This document shows, piece after piece, positions 17,113 through 26,060 of a stretch of 64,000 bases of DNA. Source of the stretch: Anabaena sp. PCC 7108 (GTDB lineage Bacteria; Cyanobacteriota; Cyanobacteriia; Cyanobacteriales; Nostocaceae). The stretch is taken from assembly GCF_000332135.1 (NCBI RefSeq), contig NZ_KB235896.1, positions 5,029,356 through 5,093,355 of the forward strand. The letters run 5' to 3'. Position 1 is the stretch's first letter. Each line of letters starts with the position of its first letter. The notes under the pieces were generated by a model. It saw nothing but the letters and a program-made list of their open reading frames with translations, ran no database searches and had not been told where the DNA came from. A program made the position numbers and the translations under genes.

Positions 17113-18069
17113 TTATGTGATAGATTTGATTTGAAATCTTCTTTTCCAAGCTGCTATTTCTTCGGCTATGGAAAAGCCAAAAATTTTGTAAGTTAACCTA
17201 TAAGTTTGAGGAGCGTAATTACCTTGAGGTATAAAGTTTTTTTGCTTCATCTTAATTTGGTGAATAAGTTTATTTGCCCAATCTGGATTAGATAACCAGA
17301 TAATTCGAGCGCATTCAAACCTGGCTTGATTAATTGCTAATTGTCTTGACTCTGTTAATTCACCCATAGATTCTAGAAATTCTTCTAGTTTATCTGTAAT
17401 GTCTAAGCGTTCACGGTAATTTTTTGATTTATCTTTTTTGCAAACTGTTGACTCACTCCATTGTCTGTAAACTGACCCAGATTCTGCAAAATACTCAAAT
17501 TGTTTCCCTGCTTTTAACAGTCGTAAATACAATTCATGTTCTTGACAGCAAGATTGACTAGCTTTCCAAGCTCCCACATCTAAAAGAGCCTGCTTTCTCC
17601 AAAGGGGACTACCTGTTTGAGGTAAGTACCAACGAGCTAGTAAAATCCAGGGATCGTGAGGTTCAGGAATAGGTAAAATTTCTTGTCTAGATATATCTTT
17701 TTGCCAATATTCAAAAATACTGGGACTGTAAATTATATCTGCACTGGGAACCTGAGCTAAAAATTTGGCTTGTTGTTCAATCTTAGTGGGAAGTAAATAA
17801 TCATCTGCGTCTAAATATTGCAACCATTCCCCTGTACTTAGTTCTAATAACCGATTACGAGCAACGTTCCCCCCGCGATTTTCTCCTGTTTCCCATTGGA
17901 TAGAATTACCAAAACTTTTAATTTTTTCTAAACTTCTGTCTGTAGATCCATCATCAACAACAATTACTTCTTTGTCAGGATAGCTCTGGTTTAAACAGCT
18001 TTCTATAGCTTGTGTAATCCATTGTTCTGAATTGTAGCAAGGAATTAAAATACTAATTTTTGGTAACAT
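17113..18069 (-). CDS. GT2-family glycosyltransferase
   Basis: The 318-residue enzyme has ISILIPCYNSEQWITQAI at the N-terminus, VIVVDDGSTDRSLE near residue 40 and WLQYLDADDYLLP near residue 85, the DxD metal site of GT2 proteins. CCQEHELYLRLLKAG near 180 supplies the usual acceptor-side acid. The remaining 120 residues are helical and basic. It is transcribed together with the gene upstream (60-bp gap) and the one downstream (28-bp gap). It probably transfers one sugar of the repeat unit. Confidence 0.87.
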   Translation of the reverse strand: MLPKISILIPCYNSEQWITQAIESCLNQSYPDKEVIVVDDGSTDRSLEKIKSFGNSIQWETGENRGGNVARNRLLELSTGEWLQYLDADDYLLPTKIEQQAKFLAQVPSADIIYSPSIFEYWQKDISRQEILPIPEPHDPWILLARWYLPQTGSPLWRKQALLDVGAWKASQSCCQEHELYLRLLKAGKQFEYFAESGSVYRQWSESTVCKKDKSKNYRERLDITDKLEEFLESMGELTESRQLAINQARFECARIIWLSNPDWANKLIHQIKMKQKNFIPQGNYAPQTYRLTYKIFGFSIAEEIAAWKRRFQIKSIT

Positions 18070-18129
18070 GATTTTATATATTAAATTTGGTTTTTGAGTT
18101 AAATAAAAAATTTATTTATTTTTTAGCTA

Positions 18130-19227
18130 TTAATCAATTAAGTTCTGATATAATTTGTGAGTTTTTTTGCCTATCAAATCCCAACTCAATATATCGCATG
18201 ACTCCTGAACTAAATCACTTAATTTTTGTAAATCAAGCTGAGTACTCACTTTTAAAGCTTGTAATAATCCCTGCTCATCTTCTGGATCATACAGCAACCA
18301 ATCGGCTCCATCCAATGTTTCCATAATACTTTTACTGCGAGGAGCAATAATCGGTTTATTGTATGACATTGCCAGAATCAGACTACCTGAAGTTAAAATA
18401 CTTTTAAAAGGCAGAACTACGACATCGGCTGCACTAAAAAAAAGATGTATTTTGCTATCTTCTACAAACTGATCATGAAGGAAAACTCCCTGTATTTTAG
18501 CAGCTTTCTGTTTGAGTTTTTGACCATAGGCTTGATCTAATGGTTTTCCGGCTATTAATAGAATACTTTCTTTTAGAAATTCCTGATTTCCCTCGAAAAC
18601 TTTTAGTAAGGCTTCAATTCCTTTATAAGGACGTAACATACCCAAGTTAAGATAAACACGTCCAGATAGTGGGATTTCTAAAGCTTTTCTGGCTTGAACT
18701 TGAGAAATTGCTCTACTATAAACTTCTCGATAGTGTCCGTGAGGAATCACCTCAAATTTGCCACTTTCTACCTTATAGGTTTGCCCAATATCTTGAACAG
18801 ATGAAGCATGGTGAACAATAATTTTATCTGCTAGTTTGAGCAAGTTTTGTTTAAGCCACTGTTCTAGAATTGGGAACTGAGAATCATGAGCGATGTGATC
18901 ATGATTTGTCCAAACTACTTTCACACCTGCTAATTTAGTTAACAAAATGTCAACTAATAATTTGATTGTATAGAACAATCTAATGATGAGATTTTTTCCT
19001 TTGGTATAAGGAGTTGTCCAGTGTAAGTGTAAAATATCTATTTTATTTGTACTAGCTTTAATTTCTCTGTATATCGGAAATACTCGACGATAACCACAAG
19101 GAAATAAAACTTCTACTCCTTGATTCTCCAAGGCTTGAGATAAAAGTGTTTGATAGGGGTTAATAATGCGGTAATCTGGCATCATTAAAACCCCCAAAGT
19201 TTTATCTGACGAATTACCAAAATTCAT
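18130..19227 (-). CDS. GT4-type glycosyltransferase
   Basis: The 365-residue GT-B protein lacks a strong N-terminal glycine loop but has DILHLHWTTPY and VWTNHDHIAHDS in the acceptor half. The donor half has VYLNLGMLRPYKGIEALLKVF and VVLPFKSILTSGSLILAMSYNKPIIAP. The SGSL-x5-YNKPII segment is typical of a GT4 branch near GumK/mannosyltransferase-like proteins. Its start overlaps the stop of the preceding gene by 4 bp (19224-19227), with a GGAG ribosome site, so the pair is translationally coupled. Specificity is unknown. Confidence 0.8.
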   Translation of the reverse strand: MNFGNSSDKTLGVLMMPDYRIINPYQTLLSQALENQGVEVLFPCGYRRVFPIYREIKASTNKIDILHLHWTTPYTKGKNLIIRLFYTIKLLVDILLTKLAGVKVVWTNHDHIAHDSQFPILEQWLKQNLLKLADKIIVHHASSVQDIGQTYKVESGKFEVIPHGHYREVYSRAISQVQARKALEIPLSGRVYLNLGMLRPYKGIEALLKVFEGNQEFLKESILLIAGKPLDQAYGQKLKQKAAKIQGVFLHDQFVEDSKIHLFFSAADVVVLPFKSILTSGSLILAMSYNKPIIAPRSKSIMETLDGADWLLYDPEDEQGLLQALKVSTQLDLQKLSDLVQESCDILSWDLIGKKTHKLYQNLID

Positions 19228-20126
19228 CGCTGTAACTCCTTGAGGAATCCATTCTGCACTAAATGGCGAATTCCTTCGCTATACATTAAGTGTCGAATTT
19301 TGCCGACATAGTGACGAGATGGAGAACCGTTGATACTTCCTTCTAAATGTACGTCATAAGCAGGTGGTAAAAGTTCTACTCCAAACCGAGAACTACACAA
19401 AGCATAGATAGTTTGCTCAATCCGCCAGAAATGTCCAATAATATTTGGTAGTGCCAGAAATTCTTCTATCCAATCGAAATTAAGCGATCGCTTGTGAATT
19501 AGTCCCAATCCTGAATTTACTCGCTCGGACAAATCAAAGCCCAGATGATTTTTTACCACATCTGCTGCAACTGTGTAGGAACTCTCTACATCAGCGTTGA
19601 GTGTATTTAGTTGATAATCTGGATTGTCGATGCGGTTCAGAAGTTCTGTAGGTGCTTTAAAAAACAGGATATCGCTATCTAAAAGTAATAAGCGATCGCA
19701 CTGCAAATATAGAGCAAAGTCAAACACTTTCGGGGAGAGAAGATTTGTTTTGCGAAACTCCAAACAGCGAGGATAGGATGCTAGAGATGCTAAAACCTTT
19801 TCATCAGCCTGTTTTCTGTCAATAATGCGAGCATTGGGAAAATGATGCCGCAAAGTTGCTAGATTTTCATCAGTCAGAGTTCCATCATTATGAATACACA
19901 AAGCATAATGACGCTGAGAAAAATGATAGAAAGACTTTAATGCCCAGACTAAATTTAGCCAATCATTGGCAGAAGTAAAAACATGAATTTCACAACTAGT
20001 ATCCGATGTATTAGTAATCGCTTGGGAACCCAATATTTTTTTTCTAACTGTATCCCTGTAGTAAGCTGTTTCTAGACCATGCTCATACTTTTTGCGGATT
20101 TGATAAATTATTGAACCAATAGACAT
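19224..20126 (-). CDS. Putative GT-A-fold (GT8-like) glycosyltransferase
   Basis: This 300-residue protein contains FDFALYLQCDRLLLLDSDIL near residue 130-150, with a DxD metal site, preceded by CIHNDGTLTDENL and PNARIIDRK. The pattern matches GT-A nucleotide-sugar transferases of the GT8 type. The C-terminal part (HFWRIEQTIYALCSS, then a histidine-rich tail) fits the family's acceptor region. I cannot assign a family with certainty. It overlaps the GT4 gene downstream by 4 bp and follows a pyruvyl transferase gene by 7 bp, so it is firmly inside the operon. GAGGAG lies about 11 bases before ATG. Confidence 0.65.
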   Translation of the reverse strand: MSIGSIIYQIRKKYEHGLETAYYRDTVRKKILGSQAITNTSDTSCEIHVFTSANDWLNLVWALKSFYHFSQRHYALCIHNDGTLTDENLATLRHHFPNARIIDRKQADEKVLASLASYPRCLEFRKTNLLSPKVFDFALYLQCDRLLLLDSDILFFKAPTELLNRIDNPDYQLNTLNADVESSYTVAADVVKNHLGFDLSERVNSGLGLIHKRSLNFDWIEEFLALPNIIGHFWRIEQTIYALCSSRFGVELLPPAYDVHLEGSINGSPSRHYVGKIRHLMYSEGIRHLVQNGFLKELQR

Positions 20127-20133
20127 AACTTTC

Positions 20134-21129
20134 TCAACTCCTCATCAGAATTTTTTTGATGCTTGCCTTAAAAGTAGCAAATGAATTACTTTCCCTTTTT
20201 TCTTGATGTGCAAGATGATTTTGAATAGCTTGTTTTAAGTATATTGATCGTTCTTGTTGTAAAGCTGTAAATGCATTTATTTTGTTCTTAATTTCTCCCT
20301 TATTTTCACGGATAAAATTGATTTTTTCTACTAAAATATCATATTCTGTTGTTTCTAAGCAACATTCTGAAAGATTACTTTCTTTTAGTAATCTTTCTAC
20401 TTTATCATCATAATTGATAGCTAGAAAAGGTTTTCCCATTTGCATAGCGAAAATGATAGCATGAAATCTACAAGCAACGAGTATCTCACTATCTATTAGT
20501 GGTTGCAATGAAAATTCTTGAAAAGGGATTTTCCCTAAGTATTTTTCCAGTAGATCAAAATCTCTATCCACATTAAAATTCAAAGGAAAAGGATTAAGTT
20601 GAAATTGAGATAATACTTTAATCCACATTTCTGGCTCAAAATCTTTCCAGTGACATGGTGCTAAATTGATAGCAATTTTATTGCTGCTACTAGAGATATT
20701 TGGTTCAACTGGTGGAAAAGGAAAACACCAAGTTAAATCTGGATGCACTTCTACTTTAGGATGATCGTTGAGCAATGACTTACTTATTTCATCTCGCACA
20801 TAAAAAAAATCAGCTTTTTCGATTAAATCCAACAATTCTGGCAGTAAATCTTGAGAAACTCGATTAACTCCTAAACCAAAGACACCAATTTTAGCCTTAC
20901 ATCTTGTAATCCATTGTTTTATATTAACCCATATTCCTACTCTTTCAAAGACCAGTCCACCTCCACCAATTAATATCCAATCAAAGCTTTGTAGGTATTC
21001 TTGTGGTGGAGATAGATAATGAGGTAGAAAAACAATATTGTTACCTTGAAGTAATTTAGTAATGCAGTACTGAATGCGGTCATCTCCAGCATTTAGGGCA
21101 TTATAATATCCAAAAATCGCAATTTTCAT
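20134..21129 (-). CDS. Polysaccharide pyruvyl transferase family protein (CsaB/WcaK-like)
   Basis: The 331-residue protein starts MKIAIFGYYNALNAGDDRIQ, matching the family opening (GYY-N-GDE/D). It continues with WILIGGGGLVFE, IGVFGLGVNR, FYVRDEISKSLL and ILVACRFHAIIFAMQMGKPFLAINYDDKV, the RxHxxIxA signature. CsaB/WcaK relatives add pyruvate ketals from phosphoenolpyruvate to wall or capsule sugars. It is distinct in length and sequence from the ExoV-like protein at 15371-16228, so two sugars may be pyruvylated or the enzymes may act on different linkages. It lies 42 bp downstream of the GT10 gene. Confidence 0.84.
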   Translation of the reverse strand: MKIAIFGYYNALNAGDDRIQYCITKLLQGNNIVFLPHYLSPPQEYLQSFDWILIGGGGLVFERVGIWVNIKQWITRCKAKIGVFGLGVNRVSQDLLPELLDLIEKADFFYVRDEISKSLLNDHPKVEVHPDLTWCFPFPPVEPNISSSSNKIAINLAPCHWKDFEPEMWIKVLSQFQLNPFPLNFNVDRDFDLLEKYLGKIPFQEFSLQPLIDSEILVACRFHAIIFAMQMGKPFLAINYDDKVERLLKESNLSECCLETTEYDILVEKINFIRENKGEIKNKINAFTALQQERSIYLKQAIQNHLAHQEKRESNSFATFKASIKKILMRS

Positions 21130-21171
21130 GACTTATAAAACAATTTTAAAAATGGAGAAATTAGCATTGAA

Positions 21172-22149
21172 TTATTTTTTAATAAAATTCTTCACAACCG
21201 AGCGCAATATTTGATTAGTTTTAGATAGTAAGGGGATTTTTGATTCAGTTTTAAACTCGAAATCTGGACGAAGTGTGATTTTTTGTTTTGCGCTACCAGT
21301 TAACTGACTACAAAGTTCAGCTAACATAGGAAATAAATTATAACGATATAGTACCTGATGACGAGCCTCAATAATTGCGGGCAGAGACTTTTCATACAAA
21401 TTATTATTAATTGCTTGTTCAATTGTATGAATTGTCCAATCAATCCTTTCCGTATCAATAGGCAAAAATGCATCTGGAGAGAAGTAATCAGTTAAGTTGG
21501 GACAGCCATAGTACAGAGGCAAAGCATATCCCAAATATGTATCTGTCAATTTTTCCGTCCAGTAATGTGGTACACTGCCATTCTCTAATACAATATTGTA
21601 TTTATAAGGAAAAATAGCATCCCATTTATCTTCAATTGGTCTAATTGGTCTGCCGAAAAAGTCTAGTTCTTTAAAATGGTTCTTGAGTGCCTCCAGTAGT
21701 TTGAGTCTCGCACGATGACCAGAAGTAAAAGTTTTGTTAGAACAAATAACAGATAATAATTTCTGCTTCTGTGGAGGTTCTATGTTGACCAATTTATCAA
21801 AGGAATGGCTGTCACCAAGATGCCAAGTTTGACCATGCTGAGAAATAATTTTATGATGATGTTTGATATCAGCATGACAAGTAACTACAACATTGAACTG
21901 TTTAATATAGTTGGTTGCCCATGACATCATTTCAGGTGGTTCACGGGTAATCAGAATTAGATTCTCTGATGGACAAAGTGTAGTTTCTTGCTTAAGCAAT
22001 CCTTTTGTACTTTGCAATACCACCCAAGCATCGCAGGAATCACATTCTTGATTAATGATAAATTCGCAGTCTCCCCAAATTCCCTGAGAATTAGGTGTCT
22101 GACGTATTCCTATCCAATTTGGATAACCAATAGTTACTTTTACACGCAT
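21172..22149 (-). CDS. GT10 (alpha-1,3/4-fucosyltransferase-like) glycosyltransferase
   Basis: The 325-residue protein carries the GT10 donor-binding region at about 182-230: YKYNIVLENG, YWTEKLTDTYLGYALPLYYG, then PDAFLPID. This corresponds to the family motif (N-F-x-E-N ... TEK ... G-x-x-P-x-Y-x-G). GT10 enzymes invert GDP-fucose onto acceptor hydroxyls, giving Lewis-type branches in animals and Helicobacter. The N-terminal half (LILITREPPEMM) is the acceptor domain. Transfer of fucose is inferred from the family and is not certain for this cyanobacterial branch. No fucose-synthesis genes (gmd, fcl) are visible here. Confidence 0.78.
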   Translation of the reverse strand: MRVKVTIGYPNWIGIRQTPNSQGIWGDCEFIINQECDSCDAWVVLQSTKGLLKQETTLCPSENLILITREPPEMMSWATNYIKQFNVVVTCHADIKHHHKIISQHGQTWHLGDSHSFDKLVNIEPPQKQKLLSVICSNKTFTSGHRARLKLLEALKNHFKELDFFGRPIRPIEDKWDAIFPYKYNIVLENGSVPHYWTEKLTDTYLGYALPLYYGCPNLTDYFSPDAFLPIDTERIDWTIHTIEQAINNNLYEKSLPAIIEARHQVLYRYNLFPMLAELCSQLTGSAKQKITLRPDFEFKTESKIPLLSKTNQILRSVVKNFIKK

Positions 22150-22387
22150 GGAGTAATAAATTTACTTTATGAACTTGAGTTTTTAATTGTTTCTAGATTT
22201 AAACTTACAGGATATTTCCCTCCCAGCAAACGTTCTGATGTTTAATTATTAATAAATTTTGGATAATCAATATTTCTATACCCAAGATGCAAATTAATTT
22301 ATTTTTTAAATACGAAAAATTTTGTCATACTAAATTGCCTTTTATTTTTCATTTTGACACGGTACTAAATTGACAGTGACTGTATAT

Positions 22388-23158
22388 TTATTCATGTTTT
22401 TGAAAGCTTTTTAAGCTTGAATATATTTTTGGGAAAAAAGTTGAAAATGTTAGTTGCGGATGAATCATATGGCGATGTTGTATTAAAGAAAGAGGTAACT
22501 GAAATAGTGTTAATGGGTATTGTTTAATTGTAGGTTGATGAATCAAAAAAGGAGGCTTTGTTTCTAATTCTTTAGCAAACTTGCCGTACATATTGTTAAG
22601 ACGATCAATAGTATTTTCTGAAAGCTGATTTAAACTAGAGTTGCGTTTCCTTCGAGGAGGAAAATCCTTAATATGCTTTTGTTCAATTTCTAAAAAATCA
22701 AAAATTTCTGGGAGAAAATCCCATATTTTTTCATATTTTAAAAATAAAATAGGATAGTGCCTTGAAGTATCAAACCATTTATGAAAATGGGCTTCCATTT
22801 TAAATTTATCTTCTCCCAAATCTAGATAACTTTCAAGAGTTTCATTTTTTAAAATAGGTTGAATTTTTGGATAATTGCAAAGCATATATTGTGAATGTAA
22901 GCCATGATATTTACGCATAAAAATAGAGACAACAGCCTCTATGGGATCACCATAAATATAAATAGCTTTAAATTTTAGCTTGTGTGTAAGTGGAGGAGTA
23001 TCAGTATGTTTAATTGAATCTACATTGTGTGAGCAGTTTAGGCGTATATATTTTTCAAAAAAATTCATGAAAAAAGAAGTTCCCACTCCACCAAAGGAAC
23101 TAACTGTGGCATCAAAGTTTATAGTAATAGGAATTGGAGAAGCGTAAGTTTTATACAT
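22388..23158 (-). CDS. Sulfotransferase-like protein with altered PAPS motifs
   Basis: The 256-residue protein resembles cytosolic-type sulfotransferases. Residues 21-33 (SFGGVGTSFFMNF) occupy the place of the 5'-phosphosulfate loop (consensus PKSGTT). Residues 67-84 (YIYGDPIEAVVSIFMRKY) match the 3'-phosphate site (RDPxDxxVS), but glycine replaces the usual arginine. The serine of that motif is kept. It would use PAPS to sulfate a glycan, or may be a divergent relative with lowered activity. ATG 23158 is preferred to TTG 23167, and gives an 8-bp overlap with the upstream GT2 gene. The C-terminal region is basic and aromatic. Confidence 0.62.
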   Translation of the reverse strand: MYKTYASPIPITINFDATVSSFGGVGTSFFMNFFEKYIRLNCSHNVDSIKHTDTPPLTHKLKFKAIYIYGDPIEAVVSIFMRKYHGLHSQYMLCNYPKIQPILKNETLESYLDLGEDKFKMEAHFHKWFDTSRHYPILFLKYEKIWDFLPEIFDFLEIEQKHIKDFPPRRKRNSSLNQLSENTIDRLNNMYGKFAKELETKPPFLIHQPTIKQYPLTLFQLPLSLIQHRHMIHPQLTFSTFFPKIYSSLKSFQKHE

Positions 23159-24182
23159 TTTTTCCAAATTGTGTGAACCAGTGCTTGAATCTTGATTGAA
23201 AAGATGAAGCTAGTAATATTTGTGGGAATTGTATAACAGTTATAGTGGTTTTTAACCAACGAATTAATTTTTTGTCACAACTCATAACTGACTGTTCAAC
23301 TTGATGTAAGAACTTGACTTGGTACAGCCATTTACCTTGAAGACTTAATCTATCTTTAAAGAGTATTGGCACAGTTTTATCCCAAAGAATAGGACGGACT
23401 AACTCTAGAAGCTCATTGGCAACTTTTTGACTCTGATTAGATTTTTGATTACTAGTAAATCTAAAGCAAGATAATTCACTATTAATTTTGCCAACGACAC
23501 CATTTTCTTGCAAAATTCTACACCAGTATTCATAATCCATCACATAATTTAGGTCTTCTTTAAAGCAGCCTACTTTTTCGGTAATGCGTCTTGTCCAGAA
23601 AACTTCCGGCTGTACAAACTGGCGTTTTTTCCACCAGACATCCCATAAATCTAAAATCTCTGCTAGAGTTTGGATATTGGCAAATTGTTCACCAATTTTT
23701 TCCCCTTCTTCATTTACATAACGACAAATTCCATGCAGTAAGTCAGTGTTAGGAAATTGGCGAAAATGTTCAGCAACTTTAAACAGTGTTCCTGGTAAAT
23801 AATAGTCATCACTGTTTAGATAAGCTATGATTTCACCAGTTGCTTTGGTAATGCCTTTATTAATAGCATGAGTCTGACCATTATCTGGCTCACTTACCCA
23901 ATAGGATATCCAGGGTTCATATTGTTTGATAATCTCTACTGTATTATCTGTGCTACCACCGTCAATAATTATATATTCTAAATTGGTATACCCTTGTAAT
24001 AATATTGAGCGGATAGTTTGTTCAATAAAATGGCCTTGATTATAACTGGGTGTAATAATACTAATTCGCGGTAATTCAGCAAGACTAAATCTTTGTGCTG
24101 ATAAGGAATATTCTTTTTCATCCCAATCCAAACCTAATTGATTAGATATAGGTGGAGGTAGCTCTGTTAAATTTGGTTGCAT
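23151..24182 (-). CDS. GT2-family glycosyltransferase
   Basis: The 343-residue protein has a 35-residue lead followed by ISIITPSYNQGHFIEQTI, YIIIDGGSTDNTVE near 80, and IIAYLNSDDYYLPG near 130, where the metal site reads NSDD. The segment FVQPEVFWTRRITEKVG with DYEYWCRIL is typical of GT2 enzymes in capsule clusters. It overlaps the acetyltransferase gene by 16 bp and the sulfotransferase-like gene by 8 bp, so the three are translated as a coupled set. Which sugar it moves is unknown. Confidence 0.87.
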   Translation of the reverse strand: MQPNLTELPPPISNQLGLDWDEKEYSLSAQRFSLAELPRISIITPSYNQGHFIEQTIRSILLQGYTNLEYIIIDGGSTDNTVEIIKQYEPWISYWVSEPDNGQTHAINKGITKATGEIIAYLNSDDYYLPGTLFKVAEHFRQFPNTDLLHGICRYVNEEGEKIGEQFANIQTLAEILDLWDVWWKKRQFVQPEVFWTRRITEKVGCFKEDLNYVMDYEYWCRILQENGVVGKINSELSCFRFTSNQKSNQSQKVANELLELVRPILWDKTVPILFKDRLSLQGKWLYQVKFLHQVEQSVMSCDKKLIRWLKTTITVIQFPQILLASSFQSRFKHWFTQFGKNV

Positions 24183-24691
24183 TCTTTGCTATCTCGATAC
24201 TTGTAGTGTTTTGCAGGACTACCAAAAACTATGGAATATGGTTCAATATCTTTGGTAACTACAGAATTAGCTCCTATCACAGCGCCTTTACCAATGTTGA
24301 CACCAGGTAAAATTACAGAATGTGTACCAATCCAAACATCATCTTCTATAACTACTGGTTTTAGAATCGTGTTCTTTCGCATATCTTCTTGATTATAATC
24401 ATGAGTAACTGAAGTGATTGCTGTATGAGATCCAATTAATACGCGGTTCCCAATCTTGACTCCACCTTGACACCACATATGTACATAAGTCCCAATTGAA
24501 ACTGCGTTACCAATTTCCAAATTACTAGGTTTATTGATATACAATGGAACATAAAAATGGCATTCATCACCGTAGCTTTTCAATTGCTGCATTAGAGTAT
24601 ATCTTTGGCTTTCCAGGAGATATTCATTAATTTTCTGGAAAAATTTGACTCTAATTGGTATGATCAACTCCCTAATCTTTTTACTCAGCAT
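24167..24691 (-). CDS. Hexapeptide-repeat O-acetyltransferase
   Basis: The 174-residue protein has a short helical N-terminus and a left-handed beta-helix from about residue 55 (NKPSNLEIGNAVSIGTYVH) to 155. The catalytic-site region SVTHDYNQEDMRK includes the His used by xenobiotic/maltose-type acetyltransferases, and the C-terminal coil SIVFGSPAKHYKYRD is characteristic. It should transfer acetyl (or another acyl) from CoA to a sugar. The gene overlaps the wzt gene by 11 bp and the following GT2 gene by 16 bp. Tight coupling to the exporter suggests that it modifies the exported chain. Confidence 0.83.
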   Translation of the reverse strand: MLSKKIRELIIPIRVKFFQKINEYLLESQRYTLMQQLKSYGDECHFYVPLYINKPSNLEIGNAVSIGTYVHMWCQGGVKIGNRVLIGSHTAITSVTHDYNQEDMRKNTILKPVVIEDDVWIGTHSVILPGVNIGKGAVIGANSVVTKDIEPYSIVFGSPAKHYKYRDSKECNQI

Positions 24692-25946
24692 ACCAAGTGC
24701 CTTGAATACTCATTTTACCTAAACGCTGATCGTATTTGTTCCCATTGATAAAAGCTGGTTCTACATAAAATGATTCAGCAAATTCTACCCAATCGACAAA
24801 GCGTTTATTTTTATCAAAAATACCAGCAGATATTGTATATTTGCCTGGCATTAAAGGGTTGATAAATTCAACATTTATTCTGTCTGTATCAGATGAGGGC
24901 TGAATATGATTAGCCAACTCAAAATCTCTCTGAAATAAACTAGCTTGTACTTCCCCTTCGTCTAGGTTATAGATAAGTACAAAAAAATCTAATTCAGTTA
25001 TTGGCTCATTAATTTTATATTCAATAGAAATTTTAATTTTTTCAAAAATAGATACTACTATATCTGAGTTGTTAATATCATTTACTATAATTTTTTGAAT
25101 TTCTGCCCTAGCGTCACCTTTGATATGTCTATATGTTTTTATAGAAGAAGAAGAAGGTTCTTCTTGAGTCATTTTTTGCATATACTTAGTTATGGTTTCA
25201 GTCGGATTTCCTTGAAAAACTAATGTACCTTGAAATAATAACAATGCCCGAGTACATAGTTGTTTTACAGTAGCCATATTATGGCTAACAAATAAAACTG
25301 TTCTACCTTGCTGTCCCACTTCTTCCATTTTTCCTAGACACTTTTGCTGAAAGGCAGAATCTCCAACAGCAAGTACTTCATCTATGATTAATATTTCTGG
25401 TTCTAAATGTGCAGCTACCGCAAAGGCCAGTCTGACATACATCCCTGAAGAATAACGCTTGACGGGAGTATCTAAAAACTTTTCTACTTCTGCAAAATCG
25501 ACAATTTCATCAAATTTACGTTTAATTTCTACCCTGCTCATTCCCAAAATTGCACCATTGAGAAAGATATTTTCTCTACCTGTTAATTCTGGGTGAAATC
25601 CAGTACCAACCTCTAATAAACTAGCAACTCTTCCCTTAATTTTAATGCTTCCTTGGGTGGGTTCAGTAATTCGGCTTAAAATCTTTAATAGTGTTGATTT
25701 TCCAGCCCCATTTCGACCAATAATCCCAACTCTATCACCCTGCTTGACTTCAAATGAAATATCATTTAGCGCCCAAAAATCTTCAAATTCAGGGTTTTCG
25801 GTTTTTGATTTGCGATTAATTAAACTACTAACAGACTTAACCTGATTAGCGATTACATCCCGCAAGGCGGTATGGCGCTCTTGCTTCTGGTGTCCAATAA
25901 TATATTTTTTACTGAGGTTTTCAATGCGAATAACGGTATCAGACAT
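24681..25946 (-). CDS. wzt: ABC transporter ATP-binding protein, Wzt/TagH type with C-terminal domain
   Basis: The 421-residue protein has an ABC ATPase domain (about 1-245): Walker A GIIGRNGAGKSTLLKIL, the Wzt-type signature YSSGMYVRLAFAVA, Walker B ILIIDEVLAVGD and the switch histidine in LFVSHN. Residues about 270-421 form an extra beta-rich domain like the carbohydrate-binding module of E. coli O9a Wzt, which recognises the modified chain end. Together with the permease encoded just downstream of it in position and upstream in transcription (26061-26897), it exports a lipid-linked glycan across the inner membrane. It overlaps the acetyltransferase gene by 11 bp, starting a four-gene coupled series. 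Confidence 0.9.
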   Translation of the reverse strand: MSDTVIRIENLSKKYIIGHQKQERHTALRDVIANQVKSVSSLINRKSKTENPEFEDFWALNDISFEVKQGDRVGIIGRNGAGKSTLLKILSRITEPTQGSIKIKGRVASLLEVGTGFHPELTGRENIFLNGAILGMSRVEIKRKFDEIVDFAEVEKFLDTPVKRYSSGMYVRLAFAVAAHLEPEILIIDEVLAVGDSAFQQKCLGKMEEVGQQGRTVLFVSHNMATVKQLCTRALLLFQGTLVFQGNPTETITKYMQKMTQEEPSSSSIKTYRHIKGDARAEIQKIIVNDINNSDIVVSIFEKIKISIEYKINEPITELDFFVLIYNLDEGEVQASLFQRDFELANHIQPSSDTDRINVEFINPLMPGKYTISAGIFDKNKRFVDWVEFAESFYVEPAFINGNKYDQRLGKMSIQGTWYAE

Positions 25947-26060
25947 TTTTAATGTAGTTGTAATCTAGTTTTTAATATTTTAAAAGTTTTAACACTATAA
26001 CAGGTCTAGTTGAAAAACTAAAATTTTATGGGAGTAATTATTCAGGATTTTTCATTTAAT

